From the NCBI RefSeq assembly GCF_000016065.1, contig NC_009092.1, forward strand, positions 2,852,001-2,916,000: DNA of 64,000 nt, read 5' to 3'. Origin of the DNA: Shewanella loihica PV-4. GTDB lineage: Bacteria > Pseudomonadota > Gammaproteobacteria > Enterobacterales > Shewanellaceae. Under the pieces are notes generated by a model. That model was not told the origin of the DNA, did not search any database, and saw only the letters and a program-made list of their open reading frames with translations. Positions within the stretch are counted from its first letter, which is position 1; each line of letters opens with the position of its first letter. Made by a program: the position numbers and the translations under genes. This document shows, piece after piece, positions 61,731-64,000 of this stretch.

Positions 61731-61744
61731 CGCAAACGTTTGCA
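61731..61744. promoter_or_regulatory. PurR/LacI-type palindrome
   Basis: CGCAAACGTTTGCA matches the core of the PurR operator ACGCAAACGTTTGCGT; the 12-bp GCAAACGTTTGC is a perfect palindrome. LacI-family sugar regulators use similar sites. It lies about 410 bp before DUF3450 and 82 bp after the methyltransferase stop. Confidence 0.55.
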
Positions 61745-61825
61745 TCAAATTATGTTGTGCTGGTATTACCACGTGGTCTATCTGAAACATCTTTTATACA
61801 TATAGCGAATTGAGCCCCGCGAATA

Positions 61826-62785
61826 CTAGATAGTTTTATTTATGACAATCTTCCACCCCAATATCTGACCATCGTTGTCTTCAATCTGATTAATGCTGGT
61901 TAAGTTCGCACCCAGTTCAATTAGATTAGCTAACATGGCTGAAAGTGCCAATTCATCTAGAGATGCTTCGACAAGCTCACCGAGGCGATCTCTTAATGTT
62001 TCAATCTGCTGCCGCGCAAAAGAGAGATATTGCTGCTTCTTTGCCAAGGGCCAAAATAGGCCTTGTTGAAAAAGGCTCGCCACATAGGTAAGCAACTCAC
62101 TGTCCTTCAGCCCTTCCTCATCGGACCGAGCCAGGGTTGAGATCTCTTGATTCAATTGGTGGCGCAATCGCTCGCACTCGATATCTTGCTTGATGCGCTG
62201 AACATCGTCTGCGTTGGTGAGCGTGCCCATTTTCAAAATGAGCGCTTCCATGGTCTCGAATACTTTGGTTATCGAATGTTGACTGACGACATTCAATATT
62301 CGCCGGTTTCGATTGATGATCATCGAACGGCTATGGTGAGTCACCAAGCTAAGTCTGCCTCCGGGCTTAAGCACACGAATCGCCTCCGGAATAGAAAGAG
62401 CTAAATCAGAGTACTCAAGACCATATTGGGAGATAACCAGGTCAAAACTATTATCCTCAAACGGCAAGCACGAACAATCTATGTGGGAAAGCAGTGATAG
62501 CCTCACCTGTTCATTTAACACTAACTCATCCAACTTGGTATTAATTTGGGCAAGGTCTACACCTATTACTTCACCTTTCTTATTAGCGCCTTTGAAATGT
62601 TGATTCAACAGCAGCGGTAGTGCCCCGTTGCCAGTCGCGAGATCCAGCACCTTAAAGTTGTCTGCTAAGGCATTAAAATCCTGATGCCAATTTGTCTCTA
62701 GCACACCAGAGTAATTGCCAGAAAAACTGTCACCAAAAGATGTCAGATGTCCCTGTTGCCAGTATTCGTCCCAATGATGGCTCAT
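61826..62785 (-). CDS. Class I SAM-dependent methyltransferase
   Basis: A 319-residue protein starting MSHHWDEYWQQGHLTSFGDS at ATG 62785, with AGGGCGAG upstream. The SAM-binding motif I is VLDLATGNGALPLLL, followed by an acidic motif II (VIGVDLAQI) and DNSFDLVISQYGLEYSD, as in Methyltransf_11 enzymes. The C-terminal 130 residues are helical and unassigned. It lies between a TonB-dependent receptor gene and the TonB2 operon on the same strand. The substrate is unknown. A longer frame to 62833 runs into the receptor terminator and is rejected. Confidence 0.87.
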   Translation of the reverse strand: MSHHWDEYWQQGHLTSFGDSFSGNYSGVLETNWHQDFNALADNFKVLDLATGNGALPLLLNQHFKGANKKGEVIGVDLAQINTKLDELVLNEQVRLSLLSHIDCSCLPFEDNSFDLVISQYGLEYSDLALSIPEAIRVLKPGGRLSLVTHHSRSMIINRNRRILNVVSQHSITKVFETMEALILKMGTLTNADDVQRIKQDIECERLRHQLNQEISTLARSDEEGLKDSELLTYVASLFQQGLFWPLAKKQQYLSFARQQIETLRDRLGELVEASLDELALSAMLANLIELGANLTSINQIEDNDGQILGWKIVINKTI

Positions 62786-62836
62786 AATGCTCGCCCTTTT
62801 GTCGTTTTTGTTATCGGCTTTTATTAATACCATAAA

Positions 62837-62861
62837 AAAAGGCCCTAAATAGGGCCTTTTT
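62837..62861 (-). terminator. Intrinsic terminator after the TonB-dependent receptor gene
   Basis: AAAAGGCCCT pairs with AGGGCCTTTT around AAAT, with a T run on the minus strand beyond it. Confidence 0.9.
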
Positions 62862-62895
62862 ATCAGATATTTATACTAAAACTATTGGCTTACTC

Positions 62896-64000
62896 TTAGA
62901 ACTTCAGAGTGTAGCTTGCGCGGTATTCGCGGCCATAGTTGTTGTACAGGTCAGCGTTTTCGAACTTACCGTCTGAAGATAGAACAGGATCTTCGTCAGT
63001 GAGGTTGTTAACACCTAGCATAATTGCACCGAAAGAACCTGCATCATAGGTGTAGCTGATGTTGTGGATCAACCATGAATCTAAGCTACCTTCTGGAACA
63101 ATAGTGTCACCAACTGACTTGCTTGACTCGTAAGTGCTGTCAGTGTAGTTCATGTTCCAAGATACGCGGTGGTCACCCATTGTATAAGTAGTAGTAAATA
63201 CAGACTTGTACTCAGGCTGTCCTGACCAACCAGCAGTGTCGATTGCACCTGAACCACCTTCAACTTCTTCAACATACTCAAGAACGAAGCTGTTAGTCCA
63301 TGCGATACCGAAGTCACCGAAGTCAGTTTCAAAGTTACCGTTTAGACCAACGTCGATACCTTTGATCTGTAGCTTATCGCTGTTGCCATAACCAGTACCA
63401 ACTTCTAATGCCTTACCTAGTTTACCTGCTTCACCTGGAGCACGAACTACGTAGAAGGTATCAGATGGAGCCAGGTTACCACTTGCAATGCCGCGCATTA
63501 CGTTAGTGATAGAGCGACGGCTGATAACGTCATCGATCTTCAGGTCGAAGTAGTCAACCTTAATACCGAAGTTATCTACGATATCCCATGCAAGACCTAA
63601 GTTGATGTACTCTGAAGTCTCAGGGCCTAGGTCCTTGTTAGCACGGATGTATGTATCGTATTGCTTCTCAGGACAATCAGCAATGCCGTTAGATACACAG
63701 TATGGGTAGTCGGTACCGTCATCAGCACTGAAAGTGGTTGCAGCATATAGCTGATCCAGAGCTGGTGCACGGAACGCTTCAGAGTAAGAAGCACGTAGAA
63801 CCAAGTTATCCAGAGCTTGCCAACGAACAGATGCCTTAGGCGCTACGTTGTTACCGAAATCGCTGTAATCATCGTAACGAGCTGCGATGTTCAGTTCGAT
63901 GGTGTCAGTTAGAGGCATAGCCGCTTCATAGAATGCAGCCCATACTTGACGGTCACCGCCAGCAGAGTTACCTGCGCTACCACCGATTAGACCCGCTTCA
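62896..64000 (-). CDS. TonB-dependent outer-membrane receptor, C-terminal part (5' end outside window)
   Basis: The open frame continues through the right edge without a start; 367 residues of the C-terminal beta-barrel are visible. Typical barrel strands are VWAAFYEAAMPLTDTIELNI, ARYDDYSDFGNNVAPKASVR, VLRASYSEAFRAPALDQLYA and KPGYGNSD-like loops, and it ends EYRASYTLKF with terminal Phe. The wording NLGLAWDIVDNFGIKVDYFD fits the large marine receptors often labelled oar/CirA-like. The plug domain and TonB box are not in view, so the substrate cannot be guessed. Its neighbours suggest it is energised by the TonB2 operon. Confidence 0.9.
   Translation of the reverse strand, partial: EAGLIGGSAGNSAGGDRQVWAAFYEAAMPLTDTIELNIAARYDDYSDFGNNVAPKASVRWQALDNLVLRASYSEAFRAPALDQLYAATTFSADDGTDYPYCVSNGIADCPEKQYDTYIRANKDLGPETSEYINLGLAWDIVDNFGIKVDYFDLKIDDVISRRSITNVMRGIASGNLAPSDTFYVVRAPGEAGKLGKALEVGTGYGNSDKLQIKGIDVGLNGNFETDFGDFGIAWTNSFVLEYVEEVEGGSGAIDTAGWSGQPEYKSVFTTTYTMGDHRVSWNMNYTDSTYESSKSVGDTIVPEGSLDSWLIHNISYTYDAGSFGAIMLGVNNLTDEDPVLSSDGKFENADLYNNYGREYRASYTLKF

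Larger units (their letters stand above)
61324..61825. promoter_or_regulatory. Regulatory region upstream of the TonB2 operon
   Basis: About 500 bp, AT-rich, between the methyltransferase gene (which ends here) and DUF3450. It contains the perfect inverted repeat at 61501-61524 and the palindrome at 61731-61744. I found no convincing Fur box. Confidence 0.55.

Overview
The window looks like chromosomal DNA of a Shewanella species (Gammaproteobacteria, Alteromonadales). This rests on the gene families and their order: fadI divergent from a moxR/bat aerotolerance operon, an ECF sigma/DUF3379 pair, putP next to fadL, rraB, ribA, yibL, nrdDG, and a DUF3450-ttpC-exbB-exbD-tonB-TPR operon. Base composition looks moderately GC-rich by eye, which would fit the higher-GC marine shewanellae better than S. 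oneidensis. The species call is inference. I see no rRNA, tRNA, insertion sequence, integrase, prophage or CRISPR array, so this is mostly ordinary core chromosome with two less ordinary blocks, at 40.4-48.2 kb and 50.2-52.1 kb.

Layout. 0-1.2 kb: fadI (cut by the window edge) with a FadR-like operator upstream. 1.2-8.3 kb: a tightly overlapping six-gene bat-type operon (MoxR ATPase, DUF58, DUF4381, BatA, a BatB/BatC fusion, BatD). 8.3-9.6 kb: an ECF sigma factor and its probable membrane anti-sigma partner. 10-13.7 kb: putP, fadL (with a FadR-like operator) and a VOC protein. 13.7-19.5 kb: a SIMPL-domain protein, then an operon of membrane fusion protein, RND pump, DUF2892 membrane protein and periplasmic rhodanese. 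20.1-22.5 kb: a large secreted subtilase. 22.6-28.8 kb: VF530 protein, a coiled-coil protein, ribA, yibL and nrdDG with paired NrdR boxes and an FNR/EtrA box. 29-34.2 kb: rssA-like patatin, a DEAD-box helicase, DUF3010, a YgjP-like metalloprotein and an M23 endopeptidase. 34.4-39.8 kb: sbcDC and yghU.

40.4-48.2 kb is the most unusual stretch. Four minus-strand genes encode a large exported protein of unknown family followed by three exported proteins built almost entirely of MORN_2 repeats (about 28 in the largest, a lipoprotein in the last). 48.3-50.2 kb carries a TSUP permease and a divergent GcvA-type LysR regulator. 50.2-52.1 kb encodes a NERD-nuclease-like domain fused to two kinase folds that have both lost catalytic residues. 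52.2-56.3 kb has rraB, an S4 RNA-binding protein, GNAT, ppiC, a DUF885 lipoprotein and a degenerate GGDEF protein.

56.3-64 kb is an outer-membrane uptake module: a TonB2-type energising operon (DUF3450, TtpC, ExbB, ExbD, TonB, TPR), a SAM methyltransferase, and a TonB-dependent receptor that runs off the right edge. A perfect 24-bp inverted repeat and a PurR/LacI-like palindrome lie in the 500-bp space upstream of the operon.

A recurring oddity is a set of short direct tandem arrays (units of 6, 11, 12, 14 and 16 bp, each array with its own unit sequence) between genes, plus 15-bp in-frame arrays inside three genes. Gene names come from recognising sequence families by eye; no database search was possible.
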